From an uncultured Ferrimonas sp. (GTDB lineage Bacteria > Pseudomonadota > Gammaproteobacteria > Enterobacterales > Shewanellaceae), in assembly GCF_947489035.1 (NCBI RefSeq), contig NZ_CANLCI010000034.1:1-43226 (forward strand): DNA of 43,226 nucleotides, read 5' to 3'. Position 1 is the stretch's first letter, and the number at the start of each line of letters is the position of its first letter. This document shows positions 15,654 to 24,066 of the stretch, one piece after another. A program made the position numbers and the translations under genes. Under the pieces are notes generated by a model. The model did no database searches, was not told the origin of the DNA, and worked only from the letters and a program-made list of their open reading frames with translations.

Positions 15654-16994
15654 ATGAATCTTTTTAGCCTAATGAAATCTTTGTTCCCCATCGCGTTTTT
15701 GGCATTGCTGAGTGGCTGTAGCCCGGCAGAGTCTGTGCCGTCGGCTGATTTAACCCAACCGGCAGACACCCAACCGACCATCAGTTGGCAGTCCACCAGC
15801 AACAACGATGAACGCAGCGATATGCTGGCAGCGCGACCGCAACTGATTGTGCTGTGGTCGGGCTCGGGCTACGACAAGCAGTTCAGCACCCCCCGGGGTC
15901 ACCAGTTTGCCATTAAAGACGTCACCAACGTGCTGCGTACCGGCGATGGCGAAAAGTCAGCCAGTTGCTGGAGCTGTAAAGGCCCTGCGGCACCGGCGAT
16001 GATGGCGGAATTTGGCGAAAACGGCTTTGGTGGCAAAACCTTTGGCGAGGTTGGTCATCGGATGGATGTGTCGGTGGGGTGTGATGATTGCCACAGCCCC
16101 GATCGCAAAGCGCTGAAATTGGCGCGCCCGTTTGCCCAAAAGGCGATGGCGAAGGTGCAGCAAGATTTCGACACCATGTCGCCCGCCTGGCAAGGGGCGC
16201 AAACCTGTGGGCAGTGTCACGTCACTTACTACTTCCAGCCCGAACAAGACAATCGAGTGAACATTCCGTGGATCTTCGGTAACGACGCCGATGCCATTGA
16301 AAAGTACTACGACACTCGCCGTTTTTACGATTGGATCCACCCACTTTCTGGGGCGCCAATGGTGAAAGCGCGCCACCCAGAATATGAGCACTGGAGCCGC
16401 AGCGAACACGCCAAGATGGACGTAACCTGCGTGAGCTGTCACATGCCAACCCAGGTGGATGACGAGGGGCGGGAATACCACAGCCACAACACTGGCAAAG
16501 TGATGGATAACTTTGACAGCACCTGCGCCAGTTGCCACGCCAGTAAGAAGTCGCTGCAAGCGAAGCTGAGCAAACGCAAGCAACAGATCGACGACGCCCG
16601 TACCGAAGTGGAAAAACTGTTGGTGAAAGCGCACGCAGAAGCCGGTGCCCTATGGCGTGGTGGTGTGAATCAAACCAGCCTCAGCCCCGCCTTGATGGAC
16701 ATCCGTCACGCGCAGTGGCGCTGGGATTTTGCGGTGTCTTCCCACGGGGTGCATGCCCACAACCCAAGCGAAGGGTTGGCGCTGCTGGCCACGGCGAAGC
16801 GTCAAGCGCAGCAAGCCCGTGCCACCTTAGCGGTGATGCTGTCGCAAAACCCAGAGATTGAGGTGAGCTACCCCGACATCAGCAACAAGCTGGCCGCGCA
16901 GCAGGCGATGGGGCTGGATGAGGCCGCGTTGCAACAGCAAAAGCAGCGTTTCCTTGATGAGCAAGTGAAAGGCAAGTGGCCTGGCTGGGAGTAA
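15654..16994 (+). CDS. nrfA: Pentaheme cytochrome c nitrite reductase (NrfA-like), atypical lipoprotein form
   Basis: A 446-residue homologue of NrfA, the enzyme that reduces nitrite to ammonium in the periplasm. Five heme motifs appear in NrfA order: CWSCK (105-109, the lysine-ligated active-site heme), CDDCH (143-147), CGQCH (185-189), CVSCH (259-263) and CASCH (291-295). Active-site Tyr is in HVTYYF and active-site His is H252. The signal sequence carries a lipobox, LLSGC with C22, so the protein is predicted to be membrane-anchored rather than soluble. Three residues differ from E. coli: Ala115 sits where the catalytic Arg is expected, Thr replaces a calcium-ligand Glu, and KARH replaces KxQH. 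No nrfB, nrfH or maturation gene is next to it. It might reduce nitrite, hydroxylamine or another N or S compound. An AAGGAA ribosome binding site precedes the ATG. Confidence 0.87.
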   Translation: MNLFSLMKSLFPIAFLALLSGCSPAESVPSADLTQPADTQPTISWQSTSNNDERSDMLAARPQLIVLWSGSGYDKQFSTPRGHQFAIKDVTNVLRTGDGEKSASCWSCKGPAAPAMMAEFGENGFGGKTFGEVGHRMDVSVGCDDCHSPDRKALKLARPFAQKAMAKVQQDFDTMSPAWQGAQTCGQCHVTYYFQPEQDNRVNIPWIFGNDADAIEKYYDTRRFYDWIHPLSGAPMVKARHPEYEHWSRSEHAKMDVTCVSCHMPTQVDDEGREYHSHNTGKVMDNFDSTCASCHASKKSLQAKLSKRKQQIDDARTEVEKLLVKAHAEAGALWRGGVNQTSLSPALMDIRHAQWRWDFAVSSHGVHAHNPSEGLALLATAKRQAQQARATLAVMLSQNPEIEVSYPDISNKLAAQQAMGLDEAALQQQKQRFLDEQVKGKWPGWE

Positions 16995-17026
16995 CGGCGC
17001 CTAAGCGCTGCTTGACGCACAATAAG

Positions 17027-17059
17027 AAACCCCTAGTGGCAGCCGCCACTAGGGGTTTT
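17027..17059. terminator. Bidirectional terminator after the NrfA-like gene
   Basis: Thirteen-bp perfect arms AACCCCTAGTGGC / GCCACTAGGGGTT around AGCC, followed by TT on the plus strand. It lies between convergent genes. Confidence 0.88.
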
Positions 17060-17095
17060 GTTTAGGCCGTGAACAACGGTTGCTGCGCCGAATCG

Positions 17096-18361
17096 CTAGG
17101 ATGTGTGGCCACTGCGGTCGCTGATGACCTGATCGCGGCCACTGCTTTTGGCTTGATAAAGGAACTCATCAGCCCGCTGCAGTTGCTGATCAAGGCTGAA
17201 CTCCCATTCGTCGGTTACCCCTGCGCTGAACTTCACCACAATCGGCCCCGCGGGGGTTTTGATCGGTTTGTCTGCTAACACTTGGCGCAGGGTATCCAGC
17301 AACAGGTGGGCGCGTTCGGAATCGATCCCCGGCATCACCACAAAGAACTCTTCGCCACCGGCGCGGGCAATTAAGAAACGGCTCATCCCTTGTTTTAGGG
17401 TACGGGCTAAGCCTTTTAACACCATGTCACCGGTTTGGTGGCCGTGGGTGTCGTTGATCAGCTTGAAGTGATCGATGTCGATCACGGCCACGGACAACGG
17501 CAGCTTTTGTTCACGGCTTTGCTGCATCAACTTCGGGCCGGTTTCAAAGAAGTAACGGCGATTGTATAGGCCGGTCAGGGCATCTTGGTTGGCGTTGTCG
17601 CGCATCAATTGGATCCGCTCTATCGACTCCATGTTGCTGTTTACTCGGCAGTAAAACTCTTCGTGGCAGAACGGTTTGTGGAGAAAGTCATTGGCGCCAA
17701 ATTTGATGAATTTAGCCGATAGGCTGGTTTCATTGGCGCTGGAGAGGCCGATGATGCACAGATCGTCGTAATCGTGCTGGCGCCGCAGGTGCTGAATTAA
17801 GGCAAAGCCGTCGAGTTCGGGCATCTGGTAATCGGTAAGCACCAACCGAATGTGTGGGTGCTCGGTTAGGCACTGCAGTGCTTGGCGCCCATTGGCGGCT
17901 TCCACCACATGAAACAGGTGGCGCTGCAGTAGCGTGGTGATCATGCTGCGAACGGTGGCAGAATCGTCCACCACTAATACGGTTTGCTGGGTGTTTTTAT
18001 CCAACCGCAGGATCAGCTTCAGTGCCAGCTGGTACGAGTGGCGTCCCTCTTTGGTGATGTAATCCACGATCCCTTGGGCTTGCAATCGTTCACGGCGTTC
18101 GTTGTCGAAGCTGCCGGTCAGCACAATGGTGGGCAGCTGGCGAGCCAGGGTCAGTTCTACCGCTTCGCCATTAGGGGCATCGGGCAGATTCAGATCGACA
18201 ATGGCAGCAAATAAATGGGGGCCGACCTTATCCAGTACCGCTTCGGCTTCCGCTAAGGTGGTACAAAAAATGGCGTCGATTTCCGGCTCATTTTTAACCA
18301 AGTGTTGCATCACTTTACTGACAGTACGGCTGTCTTCGATGATCAGTACTCGTTTTTGCAC
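17096..18361 (-). CDS. Response regulator with two REC domains and a GGDEF output
   Basis: A 421-residue soluble diguanylate cyclase. REC1 (about 1-115) has phospho-acceptor D56 in AIVDLNLPD. REC2 (about 127-240) has D177 in LVLTDYQMPELDG. The cyclase domain (about 255-415) has DALTGLYNRRYF, IDIDHFKLINDTHGHQTGD and an intact GGEEF at 335-339, so it should make c-di-GMP. The inhibitory RxxD site is absent (residues 326-329 are MSRF), so product inhibition through it is unlikely. The layout resembles PleD-type regulators but without the usual inactive second receiver. No kinase is adjacent; an imperfect inverted repeat lies 40-76 nt upstream. Confidence 0.9.
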   Translation of the reverse strand: MQKRVLIIEDSRTVSKVMQHLVKNEPEIDAIFCTTLAEAEAVLDKVGPHLFAAIVDLNLPDAPNGEAVELTLARQLPTIVLTGSFDNERRERLQAQGIVDYITKEGRHSYQLALKLILRLDKNTQQTVLVVDDSATVRSMITTLLQRHLFHVVEAANGRQALQCLTEHPHIRLVLTDYQMPELDGFALIQHLRRQHDYDDLCIIGLSSANETSLSAKFIKFGANDFLHKPFCHEEFYCRVNSNMESIERIQLMRDNANQDALTGLYNRRYFFETGPKLMQQSREQKLPLSVAVIDIDHFKLINDTHGHQTGDMVLKGLARTLKQGMSRFLIARAGGEEFFVVMPGIDSERAHLLLDTLRQVLADKPIKTPAGPIVVKFSAGVTDEWEFSLDQQLQRADEFLYQAKSSGRDQVISDRSGHTS

Positions 18362-18400
18362 CTACTACTCCATTGGCGGTGACTTTGCTTAGGCTTAGAT

Positions 18401-18437
18401 GTAACAGAAATTACTGTCATACTTAAGTAATTGTTAC
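18401..18437. repeat. Imperfect inverted repeat upstream of the REC-REC-GGDEF gene
   Basis: GTAACA-GAA-ATTACT on one side and AGTAATTGTTAC on the other pair over 12 bp if the GAA is bulged, with a ten-base loop. It is AT-rich and lies in the promoter region of the cyclase gene. It may be an operator. Confidence 0.45.
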
Positions 18438-18573
18438 GAATGTAACTCGCTTGAACGCTGGGATTACGGCGCACTCGCTGGCGTCTTCCCGTGATCAGCG
18501 CAGACGTTATTGACCATAACTAAGGATGTGAGGTGATGAGTTGGAGCAAACAGCCCCCGCGCGAGGTGATCCC

Positions 18574-18963
18574 ATGAGCGTACAAGCCCAGTGCAGTTGT
18601 GGCCAATTACAGCTGAGTTGCAGCAGCGAACCGCTGCGGGTGTCGGTGTGTCATTGCGAGGATTGCCAACGCCGCAGTGGCAGTGCCTTTGCAAGCCAAG
18701 TGCGGTTGCATCAGGCCGATGTGGTGATCCGCGGCGAGGCCCGTTGTTATCAACGGCAGGCGGAGTCTGGGGCGCAGTTGGCCTTTGGGTTTTGCCCGCA
18801 GTGTGGCGCCACGGTGTATTTCAGCAACAGCGCGTTGGCTGGGGCGATGATGGTGCCGCTTGGTGCCATCACCAATCGGGCGTTGGCACCGTCGATCTCG
18901 GTGTATGAAGCTCGGCAGCAGCCCTGGTTGCACTTAACCGGCATTGAGCAGCACTACGATTAG
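18574..18963 (+). CDS. GFA/CENP-V-like zinc protein
   Basis: A 129-residue protein of the glutathione-dependent formaldehyde-activating (GFA) fold. The zinc-binding cysteines are arranged as in the family: CSCGQLQLSC near the start, CHCEDCQRRSG near 28, and FCPQCGATVYF near 75. Relatives bind glutathione adducts or have unassigned roles; many annotated GFA proteins are not proven formaldehyde enzymes. The ATG at 18574 is preferred for its GAGGTGA ribosome binding site and match to the family start. It is flanked by unrelated genes. Confidence 0.85.
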   Translation: MSVQAQCSCGQLQLSCSSEPLRVSVCHCEDCQRRSGSAFASQVRLHQADVVIRGEARCYQRQAESGAQLAFGFCPQCGATVYFSNSALAGAMMVPLGAITNRALAPSISVYEARQQPWLHLTGIEQHYD

Positions 18964-18995
18964 CCAATGCCGCGCGAGCCTAGTGTGGCTTGGCG

Positions 18996-19331
18996 CTAGG
19001 CCTGAGTGTCTATCTTGTCGTGCAGCTGCTGCCACTGCTTAGGGAAGCGACCGTCTATCAGATAGGCGTAAGCGATAAGCTCGGCAATGATGTGGTACAG
19101 CTGCGGCGGGATCTGTTGGCCCAGTTCAAGCTTGGCCAGCAGTTGCGCCAGTTGCGGATTGTGGTGCACCAGCACGCCACTTTCTTGCGCTAACTGCTCA
19201 ATTTGAGCCGCCACCATGCCATCGCCGCTGGCGGTGATGGTGGGGGCATTGTGGCCATCGTATTGCAGCGCCACCGCTTGCTTAGTGGTGGCCGGATCCT
19301 GAGGCTGATCCGTTGGGTGATTAGCGGCCAT
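18996..19331 (-). CDS. FlhB C-terminal domain-like protein (EscU/YscU family)
   Basis: A 111-residue protein that corresponds only to the cytoplasmic C-terminal part of FlhB, the export-switch protein of the flagellar type III apparatus. Typical sequence includes AVALQYDGHNAPTITASGDG, HHNPQLAQLLAKLELGQQIP and LYHIIAELIAYAYLID. The NPTH autocleavage loop and the four membrane helices of full FlhB are missing. Its ATG overlaps the end of the FliK-like gene by 11 bp, with AGGAG upstream, so the two are translationally coupled. Such FlhB-CTD proteins are common beside FliK-like genes and are thought to influence export specificity. Confidence 0.85.
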   Translation of the reverse strand: MAANHPTDQPQDPATTKQAVALQYDGHNAPTITASGDGMVAAQIEQLAQESGVLVHHNPQLAQLLAKLELGQQIPPQLYHIIAELIAYAYLIDGRFPKQWQQLHDKIDTQA

Positions 19332-20364
19332 AGTGGCTCTCCTGGTGGCGCAGATCGGCGCTGATTTCGGCACGGCGACAGTGCAGCTCTTTAAGGGGGA
19401 TCCCGCTGTGGTGCAGGCGCTGGCGTAACTCGGCTAAGTGCTCATCAGCGGCGTGGGTTAACGACACACTGGAACACAACAGCTCCAACGAGGCCTGTTC
19501 ATCCTGCCACCGGATGTTGCCTTGCAGCACCCCCAATTCCAATTCAAACCGCACCTGCAGCAGCCAATTGTTGCTGCTGCCACCCTCTTGCCCAGCGTAC
19601 TGTTTTAGGCTCAATTGCAGCTGTCGTTGTTGTTGCTGCTGTTCGTAGGGCAACGCCAAAAACAGCACGGCGCGATCCGGCTCGGCTTGGCTCTGTTGCT
19701 GATATTGATGCAGGCCCTTTACCAGCTCCGTCAGACTGCTGTGGGGATCAAACTGCGCCAACCAATGGCGAGTTAGGGTGCCAAGGGGGCCTTCCATCGC
19801 GGGGGCGAAAGGGAAGCGGCCAATCTGCCCCAGCAGCTGCGGCAGCAGCTTAATGTCGGCCAGCTGTGCCAAACTCGGCAAGGCGGTCAGCGGTGCCTTG
19901 GCGTTGGTGGTTGGGGCGTCAGGGCGATCGGCACTGACCGGCGTTAGCGTAATGGGTGCTTGCGCCCGATACAGTTTCAGTTGCTGGCCAACGCGTTGTA
20001 ACAGCCATTGCCCCGCAGGCAAGGTGATGGCCAAGGCAATGGCTTGCCCAGCCAGATTCAATTGCACCGGCTGATTGGCCTGCGCCGTTAAAGTTAACAG
20101 ACTTTGGTTGTTGTTTAATTGCTGGCTGAGCAACTGTTGCTGCGGGGCGGGTAAAGCCGACAACGGCAGCTGAGCGCCCAGCTGTAATGGCACCAGCTGG
20201 CCGGTTCCAGCGGCGAGAAATGGCCCCGCTTGGGCTGGGATCTGAAAGCGCTGCGAGCCACTGCCCAGCTGCATCTGGCCGTGACTTAGCTGTAAATTTG
20301 CCAAGGTCAGTTTGATGCTGCTGGCTTGAACGCTGTTCGCTAGGGTAATTGGGGTTATTTCCAT
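19321..20364 (-). CDS. FliK-like hook-length control homologue
   Basis: A 347-residue protein, rich in Gln, Leu and Ala through its first two thirds, with a C-terminal domain (about 255-345) of the FliK type: WLLQVRFELELGVLQGNIRW, then LRQRLHHSGIPLKELHCRR. In FliK the C-terminal domain contacts FlhB to stop hook export, and the N-terminal part measures length. Here the partner is the downstream FlhB C-terminal-like protein, not a full FlhB. No other flagellar gene is in view. It could be a paralogous regulator rather than the hook ruler. Confidence 0.75.
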   Translation of the reverse strand: MEITPITLANSVQASSIKLTLANLQLSHGQMQLGSGSQRFQIPAQAGPFLAAGTGQLVPLQLGAQLPLSALPAPQQQLLSQQLNNNQSLLTLTAQANQPVQLNLAGQAIALAITLPAGQWLLQRVGQQLKLYRAQAPITLTPVSADRPDAPTTNAKAPLTALPSLAQLADIKLLPQLLGQIGRFPFAPAMEGPLGTLTRHWLAQFDPHSSLTELVKGLHQYQQQSQAEPDRAVLFLALPYEQQQQQRQLQLSLKQYAGQEGGSSNNWLLQVRFELELGVLQGNIRWQDEQASLELLCSSVSLTHAADEHLAELRQRLHHSGIPLKELHCRRAEISADLRHQESHYGR

Positions 20365-20515
20365 AATAAAAGCTTACATTTGTTCTAACGCAGACACAGC
20401 CTTTACATCGGCCAATTGCTAAACTTATCGACTTTTCTGCGCTGTATTGGCGATTAACTAAAATGTGGTAACCCTGTATCGGCACTCTGGTGCAGGGAGT
20501 TTAGGAGGATGTTGG

Positions 20516-21295
20516 GTGAGCAGAGTATTTCTAGGATTGTGGTTGCTGGGAGCCGTGGCGCTGCCAAGCGTAGGCCAAGAGCAAACGCCAGCCGAGGTAA
20601 CCATTGAGCCAGAGATTGAAGCTGAACGCGATCCGCGTGACCCGTTCGAATCCTTTAACCGCGTGATGTGGCAATTCAATTATCAAGTGCTGGATCCGGT
20701 GGTTCGCCCTGCGGTGCACCTGTACGACGATTACGTGCCCAAACCGGTAAAAAACTCGGTCGGCAGCTTTGTTGATAACCTCGATACCCCTTTTAGTGCG
20801 GTTAACCACCTGTTGCAGTGGAAGCCTAAAACCGCTGGGCTGGAAGTGCTGCGCTTTACCATTAACACCACCGTTGGCATTTTTGGCCTGTTTGACGTAG
20901 CAGGCGAGATGGGCTTACCAAGCCACCACCACGAGGAGTTTGGCGAGGTGCTGCACCAAGTGGGCGTGCCTAATGGCCCCTATTTGATGCTGCCGATCCT
21001 TGGCCCTACCACGGTGCGCGACGAAGCCGGTGATTACGTTGACCGCCTCTATTTCCCCTATACTTTGCTCAATCCGTGGCAGAACTTTGGCCGCTGGGCG
21101 GTGGATGGCTTAAATTCACGCGCCAACTTGAGGGAACAAGAAGCGCTGCTTGATAACGCCCTTGATCCCTATGTATTTGCAAAAGAAGCATATTTCCAAT
21201 TATTAGAGTACGATTTGTACGATGGTCAGCCGCCGCAACCCGAGCCTGAGGATGAAGAGTGGTTAGACGAATATCTAGACGAGATCGACCAATAA
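20516..21295 (+). CDS. mlaA: MlaA (VacJ) phospholipid-trafficking outer membrane protein
   Basis: A 259-residue MlaA homologue, which removes misplaced phospholipids from the outer leaflet and passes them to MlaC. Family sequence is clear: DPFESFNRVMWQFNYQVLDPVVRP, VGSFVDNLDTPFSAVNHLLQ, RFTINTTVGIFGLFDVA, EEFGEVLHQVGVPNGPYLMLP and LGPTTVRDEAGDYVDR. The C-terminal tail is very acidic. The start is a GTG at 20516, chosen because GGAGG lies about eight bases before it and a signal-like segment follows. That segment (VSRVFLGLWLLGAVALPSVG) has no lipobox cysteine, although MlaA is normally a lipoprotein. The next gene begins 28 nt later, suggesting an operon. Confidence 0.9.
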   Translation: MSRVFLGLWLLGAVALPSVGQEQTPAEVTIEPEIEAERDPRDPFESFNRVMWQFNYQVLDPVVRPAVHLYDDYVPKPVKNSVGSFVDNLDTPFSAVNHLLQWKPKTAGLEVLRFTINTTVGIFGLFDVAGEMGLPSHHHEEFGEVLHQVGVPNGPYLMLPILGPTTVRDEAGDYVDRLYFPYTLLNPWQNFGRWAVDGLNSRANLREQEALLDNALDPYVFAKEAYFQLLEYDLYDGQPPQPEPEDEEWLDEYLDEIDQ

Positions 21296-21323
21296 TAGTG
21301 ATAAATAGCTCGTTGGAGTGTTT

Positions 21324-22433
21324 ATGGGGTTGGAAGGAATCAAGGTCCTAATCGTTGAGGATGATCCGGTGTTTCGCCAATTGGTAGGGGATTATTGTCG
21401 ACAGCAAGGGATGAGCGTAGACGAAGCAGAAGATGGCCAAGTTGGGCTGGAACGATTTGAGCTGCAACGGCCGGATCTGATGCTGGTTGATCTGTGCATG
21501 CCACGGATGGGGGGGCAAGAGTTGTTGGGGGAGATCAGCAAGCTTGGGCCGGAAGTGCCCAGCATTGTGATCACCGCCAATAAGGCGATGTCGGATGTGG
21601 TGGATGCCCTGCGTCATGGCGCTTGGGACTACCTGATGAAACCGCTGACGGATTTACGGATCCTGCACAACGCCATGAGCGATTGCCTGCGCGAATCCGG
21701 CGGCATTGAACCCAATACCAGCATTCCGCAGCCAGCCTTAAAAGCAAACGACTCGCTGTCTCTCAACGACAACTACGACGCGCTGCGGAACGATCCCCAT
21801 ACCGCTCAATTGGTGCAGGCACAGCTGTTTCCGGTGCCAGAATTGCACGGTGCACGCTGTCACTTCGGGTATAGCCTCTATAAAACCGAGCCGGTCAGCG
21901 ATCGATTGTGCGATGGCTTTGAAGCCGACGCCGAGCACTTTTGCGTTTATCTGGCCAAAATTAGCCCGCAAAGTACCGCCAATGCCTTTGTCAGTGTGTT
22001 AATTCGCAGCTTCTTTAATCAAAAGCTAAAACGTTATCGTCAAGGTGGCAGCAGCGCCATTATTGAACCCTATGCCATGCTGGGCTACCTCAACGAGCAG
22101 TTGGTGAAGTCGGGCCTGAACTGCGCCATTGAGATTGTGTATGTGGTGTTAGAGCAGCGCAGCCGCCGAGTCTCAATGGCGCGCTACGGCAGTCAAATCA
22201 AAGCCTATTTACGCAGTAACGATACCCTGTCGCCACTGCTGATCGCCGACTGCAAACCCTTAGGCAGCCACAGCGATAACAAACCCGTTAGTCACTTCCG
22301 CAATTTAGAAGCCAGCCAAGCACTGACTTTACTTGAAGGCGATGACACCGCCCGTAACGAACTGGTGAGTAACCGCTTTAGTGGGGTTAATCAGGCTCAG
22401 TTTGGTGGCGCAGCGTTACAGCTTCGAGTTTGA
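21324..22433 (+). CDS. RssB-like response regulator
   Basis: A 369-residue two-domain regulator. The receiver (about 6-120) has D56 in LMLVDLCMPRMGG and Lys in YLMKPLTDLRIL. The C-terminal half resembles the degenerate PP2C-like domain of RssB, the adaptor that delivers the stress sigma factor RpoS to ClpXP: DPHTAQLVQAQLFP, CHFGYSLY, then ISPQSTANAFVSVLIRSFF. Catalytic PP2C aspartates are not obvious, consistent with a pseudo-phosphatase. The ATG at 21324 is chosen over a GTG at 21318 because of GGAG spacing. It follows mlaA closely, so both may be transcribed together. An active-phosphatase response regulator is a possible alternative. Confidence 0.78.
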   Translation: MGLEGIKVLIVEDDPVFRQLVGDYCRQQGMSVDEAEDGQVGLERFELQRPDLMLVDLCMPRMGGQELLGEISKLGPEVPSIVITANKAMSDVVDALRHGAWDYLMKPLTDLRILHNAMSDCLRESGGIEPNTSIPQPALKANDSLSLNDNYDALRNDPHTAQLVQAQLFPVPELHGARCHFGYSLYKTEPVSDRLCDGFEADAEHFCVYLAKISPQSTANAFVSVLIRSFFNQKLKRYRQGGSSAIIEPYAMLGYLNEQLVKSGLNCAIEIVYVVLEQRSRRVSMARYGSQIKAYLRSNDTLSPLLIADCKPLGSHSDNKPVSHFRNLEASQALTLLEGDDTARNELVSNRFSGVNQAQFGGAALQLRV

Positions 22434-22454
22434 TTTTGCACTGATTTCCCTTAA

Positions 22455-22490
22455 ATCGGGGCAAGTTTTTTTGCCCCGATGTCGATTTTT
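22455..22490 (+). terminator. Terminator after the RssB-like gene
   Basis: ATCGGGGCAA / TTGCCCCGAT stem with a T-rich loop, followed by a weak T tract at 22486-22490, 22 nt past the stop codon. Confidence 0.75.
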
Positions 22491-22558
22491 GCTGCCATGC
22501 TTAATCGGAGCCCAGCCAGTCGTGGCAGGGCGATGGTTGCTGTCATGGGAGCCTCAGT

Positions 22559-24064
22559 TTGACCCTACGTTCTCTGTCTATTGCCGCCGCCATTGGCACC
22601 ATGCTGTCGCTGTTGGTGGCTTACCTGTTGCTGCGTTTTGGGGTGTTTCTGCCTTACGCGGAACGGCAAGTGCTGCTGACCCAAAATCAGGAACTGTCGC
22701 GGCTGCACGATAACCTCAGTTTGTGGCAGCGCGAGTTAGAACAGCAAAATCGCGATTGGGTGCTCAGTGCGTCGGTGTTAGCGGATGCACAGGGGCAACG
22801 GCGCTTATTGCGCTCGCCGGTGGTGGATGCTATCTACCAATACGACAACTCTTTGGTGCTGCAATGGCACAGCGCCCAGCCAGGGTTAGCCGATACGCTG
22901 CTGGATCAAGATGAGGGCTATGCTCGAGCGCGGTTAATGCCAGTGCGCCATGCCCAGCAACCCCGCTGGCGCCACGGCTGGCTCAACCTGCATGGTCAGC
23001 TTTATGGCTACAGCAGTGGCACCTTATGTCGCAGTCAGTTAGAACGCTGTGATTCGGGTTTCTTGCTGCTCTTGCGCCAATTTACCCAAGCCAGCCTTGA
23101 TGGCTTGATGGCCAACAGCAACCTGAGCCTCGCTTTGCGCCCACCCACCCACGCCGACAGCCAATTGCCCCGTTTACCTTATGAAGCGACTCATGTGGAA
23201 CGACTGCGGCAGTTGGTGCTGGCGGATGACGGCGGCATGCCGTTGCGGGTGCTGCAATTGCAGCATCAAGCCCAACCACCGGATCGCTATAGCCGAGTGC
23301 AGTGGCTGGTGTTGTTGGTGTCGCTGTTGCCGGCGTTGGTGATCTATTTGTTGTTGATGCGTTTGGTGGCTCAGCCGCTTAGCCGCGGCGTACGCAGCTT
23401 GCGGGCGATGGAGCGGCAACAGCAACACCGAGCGGTGGCCAGCCCCAGCGTGTTGCAGGAGTTTCGCCAACTGGCGCGAATCTTTAACGGCTTGCTGCGG
23501 CGATTAAGCCAGCAGCAAGAGAAGCTGACAGCGTTATCGCGCCGGGATCCATTAACCGGGTTGATGAATGCCCAAGCGATGCAGCTGTTTATCGCACAAG
23601 AGTGGCGGCGCAGTTGCCGCTATCGGCGGGGATTAGCGCAGATCTTGGTGGAGATAAAACCGCTGACGTGCTGCTCGGAAGCGGCCAATTCGGATGAAGC
23701 CGCCGTGGTGATGGCGCGGGTGCTGCGTTCGTTCAGCCGCCGCGGTGGTGAGCTGGCTGGGCGCGACAGCAACGGCTTGTTTTCACTGGTGTTGGCCGAG
23801 GTTGATCAGCCGCAACTGGAAGCCTTATTAGAGCGATTATGGCAGCGCAGTGCCGAGTTAAGCCCCTTTGATCGCTGCCCCGCATCGCTACAAATTGCCA
23901 TTGGCGCTGCATTGATCCCCGCTGGACACGACATCACGAAGCAGGGGTTAACGCAATCGGATTGGCTGGAACAGGCCAACAATGCGTTATATCAGTGCAA
24001 ACAGCCGGGGGTAGGTGGATGGCGCCTGTGGTCGGCAGACAGTGACAGCAACCCACTGGAGTAG
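22559..24064 (+). CDS. Membrane protein with degenerate GGDEF domain
   Basis: A 501-residue sensor-like protein. Transmembrane helix 1 is about residues 8-30, a periplasmic region of about 215 residues follows (two cysteines, C157 and C164, may pair), transmembrane helix 2 is about 248-272, then a HAMP-like linker. The C-terminal domain begins with SRRDPLTGLMNAQAMQLF as GGDEF domains do, but the catalytic motif is replaced by SNGLF (404-408) and the metal-binding IDxFK segment by VEIKPLT. It should not make c-di-GMP and may bind a nucleotide or partner instead. The start is TTG at 22559, supported by GGGAG upstream. A small exported protein gene follows two bases later. Confidence 0.78.
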   Translation: MTLRSLSIAAAIGTMLSLLVAYLLLRFGVFLPYAERQVLLTQNQELSRLHDNLSLWQRELEQQNRDWVLSASVLADAQGQRRLLRSPVVDAIYQYDNSLVLQWHSAQPGLADTLLDQDEGYARARLMPVRHAQQPRWRHGWLNLHGQLYGYSSGTLCRSQLERCDSGFLLLLRQFTQASLDGLMANSNLSLALRPPTHADSQLPRLPYEATHVERLRQLVLADDGGMPLRVLQLQHQAQPPDRYSRVQWLVLLVSLLPALVIYLLLMRLVAQPLSRGVRSLRAMERQQQHRAVASPSVLQEFRQLARIFNGLLRRLSQQQEKLTALSRRDPLTGLMNAQAMQLFIAQEWRRSCRYRRGLAQILVEIKPLTCCSEAANSDEAAVVMARVLRSFSRRGGELAGRDSNGLFSLVLAEVDQPQLEALLERLWQRSAELSPFDRCPASLQIAIGAALIPAGHDITKQGLTQSDWLEQANNALYQCKQPGVGGWRLWSADSDSNPLE

Positions 24065-24066
24065 TC

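Noticed and set aside
18963..18995. GCCTAG/CTAGGC inverted repeat between the GFA and FlhB-like genes as a terminator
   Set aside because: Only six bp with a 12-base loop and no T-run.
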